DNA of 64,000 nt, taken from Streptomyces sp. HUAS YS2. Lineage in GTDB: Bacteria; Actinomycetota; Actinomycetes; Streptomycetales; Streptomycetaceae. Of the stretch, positions 53,231-62,134 are shown one piece after another. Within the stretch, counting starts at the first letter, position 1, and each line of letters begins with the position of its first letter. A model generated the notes under the pieces. That model was not told the origin of the DNA and did not search any database. It saw only the letters and a program-made list of their open reading frames with translations. The stretch is from the NCBI RefSeq assembly GCF_033343995.1, contig NZ_CP137573.1:124001-188000 (forward strand), in the 5' to 3' direction. Made by a program: the position numbers and the translations under genes.

Positions 53231-54433
53231 TCAGCGCCCGAGGCGCTGTTGCCCTCGCTCGAAGTAGGTGACCAGCTCCGGGTCGAGGGGTGGGATCTCG
53301 CGCGGGGCTCCGCCGTCGCGCAGGGAATCCGTCGCCTGGACGCCGGTCGCGACGGCCATTCGCGCAGCGACCGGCGAGGTGTCGGTGCGGCCGCCGTCGC
53401 GTACGAAACGTAGGAACTCGTCGACGAGCAGGGGGTCGGCCCCGCCGTGGCCCGCGTTGTCCTCGGCCGCCGGGACGGGGTACTGGGCGTCGGCCTCGGG
53501 GCGGTGTCCCGACCGGCGGGAGTTCCACACCTTCACCACTCCCCCGGGTCCGTCGCCGAAGTTCTCCAGGCGGCCCGCGTCGCCGATGACGGTGTAGTTG
53601 CGCCAGTAGTCGGGGGTGAAGTGGCACTGCTGGTAGGCCGCCAGAACCCCGTTGTCGAGGCGCATGTTGACCAGCGAGACGTCCTCGACGTCGATGACGG
53701 GGTTGAGGCCGCGCTGGGTGTGCGGGGGCCAGTGGCCGTCCTTGGTGTACCAGTCGTCCGCCTTGGGTTCGCCGGGCTCGCGGCGGTGCGGGTTGTCGCC
53801 GTACACCATGAGGTCGCCGAGGGCCTGGACGCGGCGCGTCCAGCCGTTCGCGAGCCAGTGGATCACGTCGATGTCGTGGGCGGCCTTCTGCAGCAACAGA
53901 CCGGTCGTGTACCGCTGTTCGGCGTGCCAGTCCTTGAAGTACCAGTCGCCCCCGTAGCCCACGAAGTGCCGTACCCACACGGTCTTGACCTCGCCGATCT
54001 CGCCGCGCGCGATGATGTCGCGCATCAGGCGGACGACCGGCATGTGGCGCAGGTTGTGGCCGACGTAGAGGCGGGTGCCGGTCTCGTACGCGGTGCGGAG
54101 GATCTCGTCGCACCGCTCGACCTCGATGTCGAGGGGCTTCTCGACGAAGACGGGCTTGCCCGCCTTCAGTGCCTCGCAGGCGACGTCGGCGTGGGTGTGG
54201 TCGGGGGTGAGGACCAGGACCGCGTCGACGTCGGGGTCGGCGATCACCTCGCGGTGGTCGCCGGTGATGGTGGCGCCGGGGAAGGCGAGCGCCCCCGCCG
54301 TCCGCGCCGCGGCGTCGTGGTCCGCGAGCGCGGTGACGCGGGAGCCGGCGCCCGGCCGGTGGGCGGTACGGGCGAGGGAGCCGCGCAGTCCGTACCCGAG
54401 GACGCCGAGGCGCAGATCGGAGGGGGCGTTCAT
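53231..54433 (-). CDS. Gfo/Idh/MocA family oxidoreductase
   Basis: A 400-residue NAD(P)-dependent sugar oxidoreductase. The Rossmann motif is LGVLGYGLRGSLART (residues 8-22); the family EKP motif is VFVEKPLDIE (about 97), followed by VGHNLRHMP and the active-site region LLLQKAAHDIDVIHWL with Lys and His (about 185-200). Members oxidise sugars, inositols or uronic acids; GH109 hydrolases share the fold. It is the last gene of the leftward ABC transporter operon, 63 bases after the beta-helix gene, and would process the imported sugar. Confidence 0.85.
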   Translation of the reverse strand: MNAPSDLRLGVLGYGLRGSLARTAHRPGAGSRVTALADHDAAARTAGALAFPGATITGDHREVIADPDVDAVLVLTPDHTHADVACEALKAGKPVFVEKPLDIEVERCDEILRTAYETGTRLYVGHNLRHMPVVRLMRDIIARGEIGEVKTVWVRHFVGYGGDWYFKDWHAEQRYTTGLLLQKAAHDIDVIHWLANGWTRRVQALGDLMVYGDNPHRREPGEPKADDWYTKDGHWPPHTQRGLNPVIDVEDVSLVNMRLDNGVLAAYQQCHFTPDYWRNYTVIGDAGRLENFGDGPGGVVKVWNSRRSGHRPEADAQYPVPAAEDNAGHGGADPLLVDEFLRFVRDGGRTDTSPVAARMAVATGVQATDSLRDGGAPREIPPLDPELVTYFERGQQRLGR

Positions 54434-54496
54434 GGCCTGCCTTCTCTCGTACGAGGCTTGGGGGTTACAGGGTTACGGAGTTGCGCCGCTACGGGG

Positions 54497-56716
54497 TTAC
54501 GGGTGGACCAGGACGTGGGACAGGGCGACGCGACCGGTTCCAGTGAGCTCGATCCGTACGAACCGGGCCTCGGTGTCGGTGTCCAGGAGGGTGGGCCGGA
54601 GCGCCTTGCCCGTGACGTGGACCGTCGTCGCGTCGGAGAAGTCGGCCTTGGTCGCGAGGCGGACGTCGAAGTCGGCGGTGGTCATGGAGCTGTTGTTCCA
54701 CACTTCGATCTGTCCGACGTGGCTCACGGCGCCGAGGTCCAGCTGCCACCAGGCGCCGGGCTCCGCGAGCGTGCGGGTGTCGGTGGTGGTGTCGCCGTCG
54801 GTGGCGCGGGTGGCCGCGGCGGTGCCGTCGGTGGACGACTGGGTCGCGGTGCCGGTCCGGGCCAGGTCGGGACGGAGCTGTTCGACGCGGCCGCGTCCGT
54901 CCGCGCCGGCCGCTTCCGCGACCTTCAGTGCCTCGGTGGGCAGGACGTCGAGCCCGGTCAGGTTGTCGGTCATGGTCGAGCCCGTGCCGGCGAGGGCGGG
55001 GGCCGCGGTGTCGGTCCAGTTGCCGGTGGCGTGGTTGTCGATGCCGTAGTCGGCCCAGTTGGAGACCCACTTGTAGCCGATGCGGGTGATCACGTTGCGG
55101 GCGACGGTGATGTGGCTGGACTGTTCGTCGAGGTAGATGCCGTTGCCGTCGCGCTCGGTGTTGCCGTGCGCGCTGCGGTTGATGTAGTTCCCGGAGATGA
55201 CGGTGCCGGGCTGGGCGCCCTGGGTGTAGACGGCGCCGCCGTCGTGCTGGTCGTACGCGGCGCGCATGACATTGGTGATGCGGTTGTTCGTGATGCGGTT
55301 GTCGCGCAGGACGGAGGCCTGAGCATCGGGCTGGTTCCAGCCCCAGCCGACGGAGATGCCGGAGTACGGCAGGTCATCGAGCGTGTTGTGGTCAACGACC
55401 GTCCCGGCCTCGTAGCCCGCCCAGATGCCGACGGCGTCGGTGTACTCCACTCCGGCGCGGCGGACGGTGTTGTACGACACCGTGTTGCGGGCGCCCGCGA
55501 GTTCGGCGGCCGGCTGGGGTTCGGTGTCGCCGATGTAGGCGGCGCCGGAGGACAGGTCGGTGAACCGGGAGCGGGTCAGCGTCGAGTCCTGGGTACCTTG
55601 TTCGAAGATCACGCCCGCGCCGCCGAGGTGGCTGAACGACGCTCCCTCGACGACCACGTGCCGGCCGCCACGGACGGTGAGCGCGGCGGCGGGCTTGGTG
55701 TAGTGGCGGCCCGCGTGGTCCTCGGGGCCGGTGGCGCCGGTCAGGGTGAGTCCGGCCTGCGTGCCCGCGTAGCCCTCGTCGGTGGAGGGCTGGTGGTAGG
55801 CGGCGTACGCGAATCCGATGCCGGTGACGCGCACGTCGTGGGCGCCGTCGAGGGTGAGCAGGTTCTCGGTGATCGGGGTGACGGCCTTGGCGTGCCGCAT
55901 GTCCTCGCCGGTGCGCGGCAGGTAGGTGACCGTGCGCGCGGCCGAGTTCCAGACGAACTCGCCGGGCTCGTCGAGGAGTTCTCGGGCGTTCTCGAAGAAG
56001 GAGACCTTGGAGTAGCGGGTCGAGTCTACGGTGGTGGTGTCCCAGGCGGGTCCGGTGCGGCCGGTCCCGGAGGCCGCGTTGGTCCAGCAGGGCTGGGCGA
56101 AGGTCATCACGTCGCCGCTGACCCCGGCGATCCGGCAGTGGTAGTTCCGCCACCGGACCCGGATGACGGCCTCGGCGTCGGTGGGCCGGGCCCAGTGCGC
56201 GATGCCGGTGGCCTGAGCGCCGGTCATGCCGGTCCGGGTTGCGTCGCAGACGGCGGCGGGGCAGGCATCGCCGCGCGCCCGTACGGCACGCTCGCCGGCG
56301 ACGAAGAGCTGGCGCGGCGTGACGCCTTCGGGGGCTGGGGCCGTCCAGGTGCCGTCCGGGTTCGCGTACCAGCCGGTGAGCGCCCGGCCGCCGGAGAGCA
56401 CCGGGTGGGCTTCGGGCGCGGCTGTCCAGGTGACGGTGTGCCCGTCGCGTCCGGAGTCGGCAGCGCCGAGCTCCAGGGGGCGGTTCAACGTGTAGGTTCC
56501 GTCGCCCAGTTCAATGCGTACGTCGCGGCCGTCGACCGATCGGGCGGCGTCACGGGCGCCTTCGAGCGAGCAGGGCCGGACCGGCGTGCAGGCCGTACCC
56601 GAGCCGTCGGGAGCAGCGTGGAGGGTGCGGGGCGCCGGCTCGGCCTGCGCGGCCGGAGTGGTGGACAGCAGGGTGGCGGCGACGGCGATCCCCGCCGCCA
56701 GGGGGAAGCGGTTCAT
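54497..56716 (-). CDS. Secreted right-handed beta-helix protein with discoidin-type domain
   Basis: A 739-residue exported protein. A signal peptide (residues 1-24, ending AQA) precedes a long parallel beta-helix region rich in repeated N-x-(I/V)-x-x-N turns (VVDHNTLDD, VLRDNRITNNRITNV, VISGNYINRSAHGN, ITVARNVITRIG). The C-terminal 140 residues form an F5/8-type C-like module (ATQSSTDGTAAATRATDGDT, WWQLDLGAVSHVGQIEVWNN). Such proteins are polysaccharide lyases or hydrolases; the catalytic residues cannot be assigned. It starts 8 bases after the M1 peptidase stop, so it belongs to the same operon. Confidence 0.8.
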   Translation of the reverse strand: MNRFPLAAGIAVAATLLSTTPAAQAEPAPRTLHAAPDGSGTACTPVRPCSLEGARDAARSVDGRDVRIELGDGTYTLNRPLELGAADSGRDGHTVTWTAAPEAHPVLSGGRALTGWYANPDGTWTAPAPEGVTPRQLFVAGERAVRARGDACPAAVCDATRTGMTGAQATGIAHWARPTDAEAVIRVRWRNYHCRIAGVSGDVMTFAQPCWTNAASGTGRTGPAWDTTTVDSTRYSKVSFFENARELLDEPGEFVWNSAARTVTYLPRTGEDMRHAKAVTPITENLLTLDGAHDVRVTGIGFAYAAYHQPSTDEGYAGTQAGLTLTGATGPEDHAGRHYTKPAAALTVRGGRHVVVEGASFSHLGGAGVIFEQGTQDSTLTRSRFTDLSSGAAYIGDTEPQPAAELAGARNTVSYNTVRRAGVEYTDAVGIWAGYEAGTVVDHNTLDDLPYSGISVGWGWNQPDAQASVLRDNRITNNRITNVMRAAYDQHDGGAVYTQGAQPGTVISGNYINRSAHGNTERDGNGIYLDEQSSHITVARNVITRIGYKWVSNWADYGIDNHATGNWTDTAAPALAGTGSTMTDNLTGLDVLPTEALKVAEAAGADGRGRVEQLRPDLARTGTATQSSTDGTAAATRATDGDTTTDTRTLAEPGAWWQLDLGAVSHVGQIEVWNNSSMTTADFDVRLATKADFSDATTVHVTGKALRPTLLDTDTEARFVRIELTGTGRVALSHVLVHP

Positions 56717-56724
56717 GGTCGGCC

Positions 56725-58167
56725 TCAGCTCCAGTCGGGGTGTCCGGGCATGGCCGGGTTGTCCGTGCTGAACAGCCAGTCCTCCAGGAAGGGCCGCAGG
56801 GTGGGGTCGTGGGTGACGCGTACGGCGTTGTCGATGAAGTCCTGGGAGCCGGCGTTGTCGTGCCGGTTCTTGAGCAGCCAGGACTTCATGAGCGCGTCGA
56901 ACTCCTCCTGTCCGACCCGCTGGTTCAGGGCGTACAGGGTGACGGCGGCGCCGTCGTAGATGTTGAACCCACCGAGGGCGGTGGGGAGTCCGGGTGGCCC
57001 GTCGGTCTTGCGGACGGCGTCGAGCTTGCCGTACGCCGTGCGCATCTTGGCCTCCATGGAGGCGGTGCCCTGCTGGTCGGCCCAGAGGGCGGCGTAGTAG
57101 ACGGCCGGCCCTTCGTTCAGCCAGGCGTTCTGCCAGTCGATCGGAGTGACCGAGTCTCCGAACCACTGGTGGGTCAGCTCGTGGATCATTACGTTCGTGT
57201 ACGTCGTCGAGGTGTCGGCGTTCTTGAACCAGCCGGGTCCGAACAGGGACAGGGTCTGGTTCTCCAGGGCGTCGCCGTAACCGTCGCGGACGATCTGCAT
57301 CCCGTACGTGTCGAAGGGGTAGCGGACGCCGAGGGTCTGCTCCAGCCAGCCGATCTGCTCGCCGGTCTGCTCGACGATCGGCCGGTAGGTGTCGACCTGG
57401 TCGGCCGGAACATAGTGGCGCAGCCGCACGCCGTGCGGTCCCTCCCCGGTCAGGAGGGTCTGCTTGGCCACGGATATGCCGAGGAGTTCGGAGGCCATGG
57501 GGGCGTCGAGGCGGAAGTCGTGGGTGGTCCTCCCCTCGCCGGCGGGGCGGGTGCCGGTGGCCGTGCCGTTGGCGGCGGGCGTCCAGCTGTCGGGCGCGGT
57601 GAGATGGAAGGTCCAGCTCGCCTTGTCCCTCGGGGTGTCGTTGACGGGGGCGAAGGTGTCGGCGCGGGACGACTGCGCCGCGGAGACGAAGCCGCCGTCG
57701 CTCATGTGGCGCCAGCCGGGGGCGCCGATCGGCTTGGTCTTCCCGTTCCCGTGGTAGCGGACGGCGACGTCGAAGGGGCGGTGCTCGTACAGACCGCCGG
57801 CCGGGGTGACGGTGAGTTCCTGGCCGCTCTTGCCGGGCGAGACCGCCCAGGCGGCGTCCTCGCCGTTCACCGTGACCGCGTCGACGGCGAGGGAGTCGAT
57901 GTCGAGGTTGAAGGAGGAGAGGTCCTGGGTGGCGGTCGCGGAGATCTTCATGGTGCCGGTGAAGTCGTAGGTCAGCGGGGTGAAGTCGAACGACAGGTCG
58001 TAGTGCGTGACGTCGTAGCCGCCGTTGCCGAGCGTCGGGAACAGGGGGTCGCCGACGCCGTCGGAGCCGGGCTTCGGGTCGAACGGGGCGGCCTGGGCCG
58101 GGGCGGCGAGCGCGAGGGCCGCCACGGCCGAGACGGTGGCGATGGCGGCGCGGATGCTGCGGATCAC
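56725..58167 (-). CDS. Secreted M1 family aminopeptidase
   Basis: A 480-residue exported metallopeptidase. A signal peptide (residues 1-26) precedes the M1 N-terminal beta domain (YDVTHYDLSFDFTPLTYDFT) and the catalytic domain with HELTHQWFGD (about residue 328) and the third zinc ligand Glu in WLNEGPAVYY (about 350). ALENQTLSLF stands where M1 enzymes have the exopeptidase GAMEN loop. The GTG start overlaps the stop of the binding-protein gene by four bases (GTGA), so translation is coupled. A peptidase within a sugar-uptake operon points to a glycopeptide or proteoglycan substrate. Confidence 0.88.
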   Translation of the reverse strand: MIRSIRAAIATVSAVAALALAAPAQAAPFDPKPGSDGVGDPLFPTLGNGGYDVTHYDLSFDFTPLTYDFTGTMKISATATQDLSSFNLDIDSLAVDAVTVNGEDAAWAVSPGKSGQELTVTPAGGLYEHRPFDVAVRYHGNGKTKPIGAPGWRHMSDGGFVSAAQSSRADTFAPVNDTPRDKASWTFHLTAPDSWTPAANGTATGTRPAGEGRTTHDFRLDAPMASELLGISVAKQTLLTGEGPHGVRLRHYVPADQVDTYRPIVEQTGEQIGWLEQTLGVRYPFDTYGMQIVRDGYGDALENQTLSLFGPGWFKNADTSTTYTNVMIHELTHQWFGDSVTPIDWQNAWLNEGPAVYYAALWADQQGTASMEAKMRTAYGKLDAVRKTDGPPGLPTALGGFNIYDGAAVTLYALNQRVGQEEFDALMKSWLLKNRHDNAGSQDFIDNAVRVTHDPTLRPFLEDWLFSTDNPAMPGHPDWS

Positions 58168-59852
58168 TTGCCGGCTCCCTTCTGGGCGGAGTCCTTCTGG
58201 GCGGCTTCCTGGAACTCGGCGCGGGCCTTCTCCCCGCCCTTGGCGAGGTAGTCCTCGACCAGGGCGTCGTAGTCCTTCATGGACTTGCGGCCGGAGATGA
58301 TGTCCTTGAGGCCGTCCCGCTTCAGGGTCGCGAGGCTGCCGCTGCCCTGGGAGTCCCAGGTCGGCGACGTGTAGTTCAGGAACTCGGCCTGCACCAGCTT
58401 CGGGATCATCCTGGTGTACGCCTCGTGGACGTGGCGGACGGCGTTCTCGGAGGTGGTGGAGAAGAGCGAGGGGATGCCGGAGGCGAGCTTCCCCCAGGGA
58501 ACGGCGACGTCCTGGCTGCCCTGCTCGGTGAGCACCGGGTTGCCCTTGGCGTCGCGCCGGTGGTCGGTGCCTTCGACCCCGTACGTGATGAGGGTGTACT
58601 CCTCGGTCCCGAAAGGGGCCGCGATGAAGTCGAGGAGCCCCAGGACCTGCTCGACGCGTTCCTTGGACGCCTTCTTGAGGTACGACTGGCTGAGGGTGGC
58701 GTTGTCCGTCCACGAGACGGCCTTCGCTCCGACGGGGACGAACGGCCGCACGTCGTAGCTCTTGTCGATGGCCGCCATCGAGTCCACGTATCCGGTGGAC
58801 GGCTGGAGGTAGGCGGGGATCCCGTCGAAGACGTAGGCACCCCTGCCGTTCTTGAAGAGGTCCGTGTACTGGGCCTTCTGCGCGCCCGACATCGCGAGGG
58901 TGCCGGGGTAGTAGCAGCCCGCCTTGTACAGCCTGGCGGCCATCTCGACCGCGGAGCGGTACTCGGCGGTCTCGAGGTCGGCGGTGAACCTCCCGGTCTT
59001 CTTGTCCATCGCCCAGAGATACGGCGCGCCCGCCGACATGGCGAGCATGGTCGTGACCCCGGCGACGACGGCGTACTGCTGCTTCTTCGGCTGCGTCAGC
59101 TCCTTGCAGACCTCGAAGAAGCGCTCGAGGTCGGTGATCTGGTCGAGGCTGTCCACGCCGACCTGCTTGAACAGGTCGTGCCGGTAGAAGCCGGCGCCGG
59201 CGGTGCCGTAGCGGGTGATCGGAACGCCGTACAGCTTGTCGCCGTAGAGGCCCTGCTGCCATGCGGTCGCCGGGATCGCCGCGAGGTTCGGGTACGCCTT
59301 GACCGCGTCCCCTCCCAGGAACGGCGTCAGGTCGGCGCACTTGGCGGCGAGGAAGGCGGCCTTCTGGTCGACGCCTCCGGTCTCGGGGTACATGAAGACG
59401 TCCGCGAGGTCGTCACCGGCGACCATGGTGGAGAACTTCGCCGGGTAGTCGTCGGCCGCGACGGCGGTGACGTCGACCGTTCCGCCGAGCCGCTTCTCGA
59501 TGGCCTGCCAGGCCGCGTTCTTGTCGCGGGCGGCCGCGGGGGGCGCGAAGGTCTCGGTCATCGCCCGCACCGGCTGGGCGCCCTTGAGCGGCGTCCCCCG
59601 GACGGAGCGGACGGGGGTCTTCGGGTAGCTGAAGAAGCCGTTGGGCACGCCGGCCGGCGTGCCGGGCAGGTCTGCCCGGACGTTGTTGGCCGCGGCGGTG
59701 GCCGGCAGCGCGCTCCGGTTCTTCGCGGCGGACTTGCCCGCCACCGCGCCGTCGCCGCAGGCGGTGAGCAGAGGGGTGGCGGCGAGCCCGATGCCGAGGC
59801 CAAGCGTGGTACGGAGCACGGTCCTGCGGTTGATGGGGGTGGAGCGCGACAC
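58164..59852 (-). CDS. ABC transporter substrate-binding lipoprotein
   Basis: A 562-residue extracellular solute-binding protein, large as in the LplA/YtcQ subgroup. A Tat-type N-terminus (NRRTVLRTTLGLGIG) ends in the lipobox LTAC (Cys32). The mature part has family features (AADDYPAKFSTMVAGDDLAD, LYGVPITRYGTAG, VPWGKLASGIPSLF). It would capture an oligosaccharide at the cell surface for the two permeases encoded upstream. It lies 99 bases after the second permease and overlaps the M1 peptidase gene by four bases. Confidence 0.9.
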   Translation of the reverse strand: MSRSTPINRRTVLRTTLGLGIGLAATPLLTACGDGAVAGKSAAKNRSALPATAAANNVRADLPGTPAGVPNGFFSYPKTPVRSVRGTPLKGAQPVRAMTETFAPPAAARDKNAAWQAIEKRLGGTVDVTAVAADDYPAKFSTMVAGDDLADVFMYPETGGVDQKAAFLAAKCADLTPFLGGDAVKAYPNLAAIPATAWQQGLYGDKLYGVPITRYGTAGAGFYRHDLFKQVGVDSLDQITDLERFFEVCKELTQPKKQQYAVVAGVTTMLAMSAGAPYLWAMDKKTGRFTADLETAEYRSAVEMAARLYKAGCYYPGTLAMSGAQKAQYTDLFKNGRGAYVFDGIPAYLQPSTGYVDSMAAIDKSYDVRPFVPVGAKAVSWTDNATLSQSYLKKASKERVEQVLGLLDFIAAPFGTEEYTLITYGVEGTDHRRDAKGNPVLTEQGSQDVAVPWGKLASGIPSLFSTTSENAVRHVHEAYTRMIPKLVQAEFLNYTSPTWDSQGSGSLATLKRDGLKDIISGRKSMKDYDALVEDYLAKGGEKARAEFQEAAQKDSAQKGAGK

Positions 59853-59903
59853 GGTGAACTCCTCGGTGGGGAGGTGACATGAACGCGGGGGGGGTGAGGT
59901 CGT

Positions 59904-59926
59904 GAGGGCGCGCTTCCGTGCGCCTC
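59904..59926. other. Imperfect hairpin between permease and binding-protein genes
   Basis: GAGGGCGCGC and GTGCGCCTC can pair around TTCC with one bulge. It lies in the 99-base gap of the ABC operon and may protect or partly terminate the message, letting the binding protein be made in a different amount from the permeases. Confidence 0.35.
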
Positions 59927-59951
59927 TTCGGGTGGTGCGGACGGGCGGGCG

Positions 59952-60920
59952 TCAGCCTTTGATCGCTCCGGTCAGCACGCCCTTGGTGAAGTAGCGCTGC
60001 AGGAAGGGGTAGACACAGAGGATGGGCACGACGGCGATGACGAGGACGGCCATCTGGACGGACTGCTGCGGGGCGAGCGACTCGCCGGCGGAGGCGCCCT
60101 CCAGGGACTGGCCTTGCAGGACGAAGGTGCGCAGGACCATCGCCAGCGGCCAGTTCTCGCTGTCGTTGAGGTAGAGCATGGCGTTGAAGAAGGCGTTCCA
60201 GTACGTCACCGCGTAGAAGAGGCTGATGACGGCGAGGACCGCCTTGGACAGCGGCAGGACCACCTGGATCAGGATGCGGAGGTCGCCGGCGCCGTCGACC
60301 TTCGCGGCGTCGTACAGCTCTTCGGGCAGGTTCATGAAGAAGGAGCGCAGGACGACGAGGTTGAAGGCGCTGACCAGCGTCGGCATGACGAGGGCCGCGA
60401 GCGTGTCGTAGAGGCCGAGTTCCTTGACGGTGAGGAACTTGGGGATGATGCCGGGGTCGAAGAGCATGGTGAACAGGGCCGTCATCAGGATGAAGCGGGA
60501 GCCGGTGACGTCGCGACGGGACAGCCCGTAGGCCATGCCGATGGTCACCAGGACGCTGCACGCCGTCCCCACCAGCGTCACGCCGATGCTGATGAGCAGC
60601 GCGTGCGTGACGATTCCGCCGCCAAGGACGGTGCGGTACGCCTCGGTGGTCGGATGGTCGGGCCAGAGCACGAGCCCCGGGCTCCGGATGATGTCGCTCT
60701 GCGAGGCGAAGCTCGTGCCGATCACGCCGAGCAGGGGGTAGGCGACGGCCGCGACGACCAGGGTGAGGACGATCCCCTTGCCGATCAGGCCCGCCCGCGT
60801 GGGCTTCTCCATCCATGGTGGCCGGCCACCGGAGTCCCCGCGCGGCGGTACGGGCCGGCGGCGCGGTGCGGCCGGGCGGGGCCGGGGGTCGGAGGTCGTC
60901 TGCTTCTCAGCGGTCAGCAC
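59952..60920 (-). CDS. Carbohydrate ABC permease, LplC/YtcP type
   Basis: A 322-residue inner-membrane permease with a Pro/Arg-rich N-terminal tail (about 40 residues) and about six helices. The EAA loop, where the ATPase docks, is LPEELYDAAKVDGAGDLRIL (about residues 198-217), and the C-terminus ends RYFTKGVLTGAIKG as in the LplC group. The GTG at 60920 overlaps the upstream permease gene by 14 bases. No ATPase gene is nearby; Streptomyces sugar importers of this class often share the MsiK ATPase. Confidence 0.88.
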   Translation of the reverse strand: MLTAEKQTTSDPRPRPAAPRRRPVPPRGDSGGRPPWMEKPTRAGLIGKGIVLTLVVAAVAYPLLGVIGTSFASQSDIIRSPGLVLWPDHPTTEAYRTVLGGGIVTHALLISIGVTLVGTACSVLVTIGMAYGLSRRDVTGSRFILMTALFTMLFDPGIIPKFLTVKELGLYDTLAALVMPTLVSAFNLVVLRSFFMNLPEELYDAAKVDGAGDLRILIQVVLPLSKAVLAVISLFYAVTYWNAFFNAMLYLNDSENWPLAMVLRTFVLQGQSLEGASAGESLAPQQSVQMAVLVIAVVPILCVYPFLQRYFTKGVLTGAIKG

Positions 60921-61863
60921 CGCGGTACACCCCTTCGTGGCCGAGCCGGTGGGCAAACGTGTTCGCGCCGAGGACGAGCGCGGTGCCGATGACCGCCTTG
61001 ACGAGTCCGACGGCGGCGGCCGTGCCCCATTCGCTGTTCTGGATGCCGTGGAAGAACACGTACGTGTCGAGGACCTCGCCGGCGTCGGGGCCGACCGCGT
61101 CCCGCTGGAGCAGGACCTGTTCGAAGCCCACGGAGAGGATCTGGCCGAGGTTGAGGATCAGCAGCAGGACGATCACCGGGGACAGGCCGGGGAGCGTGAC
61201 GTGCCACAGGCGCCGCCAGCGGCCGGCACCGTCGATGGCGGACGCCTCGTACAGACCGCGGTCGATGTTGAGCAGGGCGGCGAGCATGATGATCGTGCCC
61301 CAGCCCGCGTCCTTCCAGGCCACCTGGAGCGCGAGTAGCCAGGGGAAGGCGTCCGGGTCGGTCGTCATGTCGTAGCGTGGCAGGCCGAGTTGACCGAGGA
61401 GATCGGGCAGGACCCCCGCGCCGCCGAGTATCTGCTGGAAGATCGAGACGATGATGACCCAGCCGATGAAGTGCGGCAGGTAGACGACGCTCTGCACGAA
61501 GCGGCGCACCTTGTCGCTGACGATGCTGTGGAGCAGCAGCGCGAGGGCGATGGGCACGGGGAAGAAGAACACCAGCTGGACGAGGGCGATCTTCAGCGTG
61601 TTGCCGGTGGCCGACCAGAAGGCCGGGTCGGCGAAGGAGGACGTGAAGTTCGAGACGCCCGCCCAGGCGCTGTGCATGTAGCCCAGGTACGGCTGGTAGT
61701 CCTGGAACGCGACCACGTAGCCGAGCAGCGGCACGTAGTGGAAGACCACGAAATACAGCAGCCCCGGCAGGGTCAGCAGCAGCATGACCTTGTCGCGTCG
61801 GAGCCGCTGGCGCAGCGACAGGCGATGGACGGCCGGCGGCGGGGAAGGCGTGGCATCAGCCAT
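60907..61863 (-). CDS. Carbohydrate ABC permease, LplB/YteP type
   Basis: A 318-residue permease with about six helices. The N-terminus LRQRLRRDKVMLLLTLPGLL and HYVPLLGYVVAFQDYQPYLG is characteristic of the LplB group. The EAA loop is YEASAIDGAGRWRRLWHVTL (about residues 211-230). The ATG at 61863 (MADATPSP) follows aggacc. It is the first gene of the six-gene leftward operon, and a palindromic LacI-like operator lies 75 bases upstream of its start. Confidence 0.88.
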   Translation of the reverse strand: MADATPSPPPAVHRLSLRQRLRRDKVMLLLTLPGLLYFVVFHYVPLLGYVVAFQDYQPYLGYMHSAWAGVSNFTSSFADPAFWSATGNTLKIALVQLVFFFPVPIALALLLHSIVSDKVRRFVQSVVYLPHFIGWVIIVSIFQQILGGAGVLPDLLGQLGLPRYDMTTDPDAFPWLLALQVAWKDAGWGTIIMLAALLNIDRGLYEASAIDGAGRWRRLWHVTLPGLSPVIVLLLILNLGQILSVGFEQVLLQRDAVGPDAGEVLDTYVFFHGIQNSEWGTAAAVGLVKAVIGTALVLGANTFAHRLGHEGVYRGADR

Positions 61864-61937
61864 GAGCGGTCCTGTTCGGCGGGGAGGCGCCCCGATCGGG
61901 CCAGGGCATGGAGCGTTCATCTGTCGGCGGAAGGTAG

Positions 61938-62124
61938 TAAGCGCTTAACCTCTTCGTCAAGAGGAGCGGTTCGAATCGGCGTACTGGTTCGGGGCGATCG
62001 ACCCGCGATCCCATGGGTAGCAACCAACTGATGCTGGATATAACGCCCTTCAGGTTCCTGGTCACCCTTGACGCTCTGTCGGATGCCTCCCTAACGTGCC
62101 TCCCCATTGCAGTACACGTTTACT
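61938..62124. promoter_or_regulatory. LacI-type operators in the divergent promoter
   Basis: GTAAGCGCTTAA with the perfect palindrome TAAGCGCTTA (61938-61947) lies upstream of the permease operon. AGTACACGTTTACT (62111-62124), also CG-centred and nearly symmetrical, ends 10 bases before the dehydrogenase start. Both resemble the site between LacI and the M60-like gene (43333-43347). Confidence 0.6.
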
Positions 62125-62134
62125 ATCGGGAGCC

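Noticed and set aside
53447..56959. Plus-strand open frame of 1170 codons
   Set aside because: Antisense to the Gfo/Idh/MocA and beta-helix genes, which have clear domains and signal peptide; composition is that of a shadow frame.
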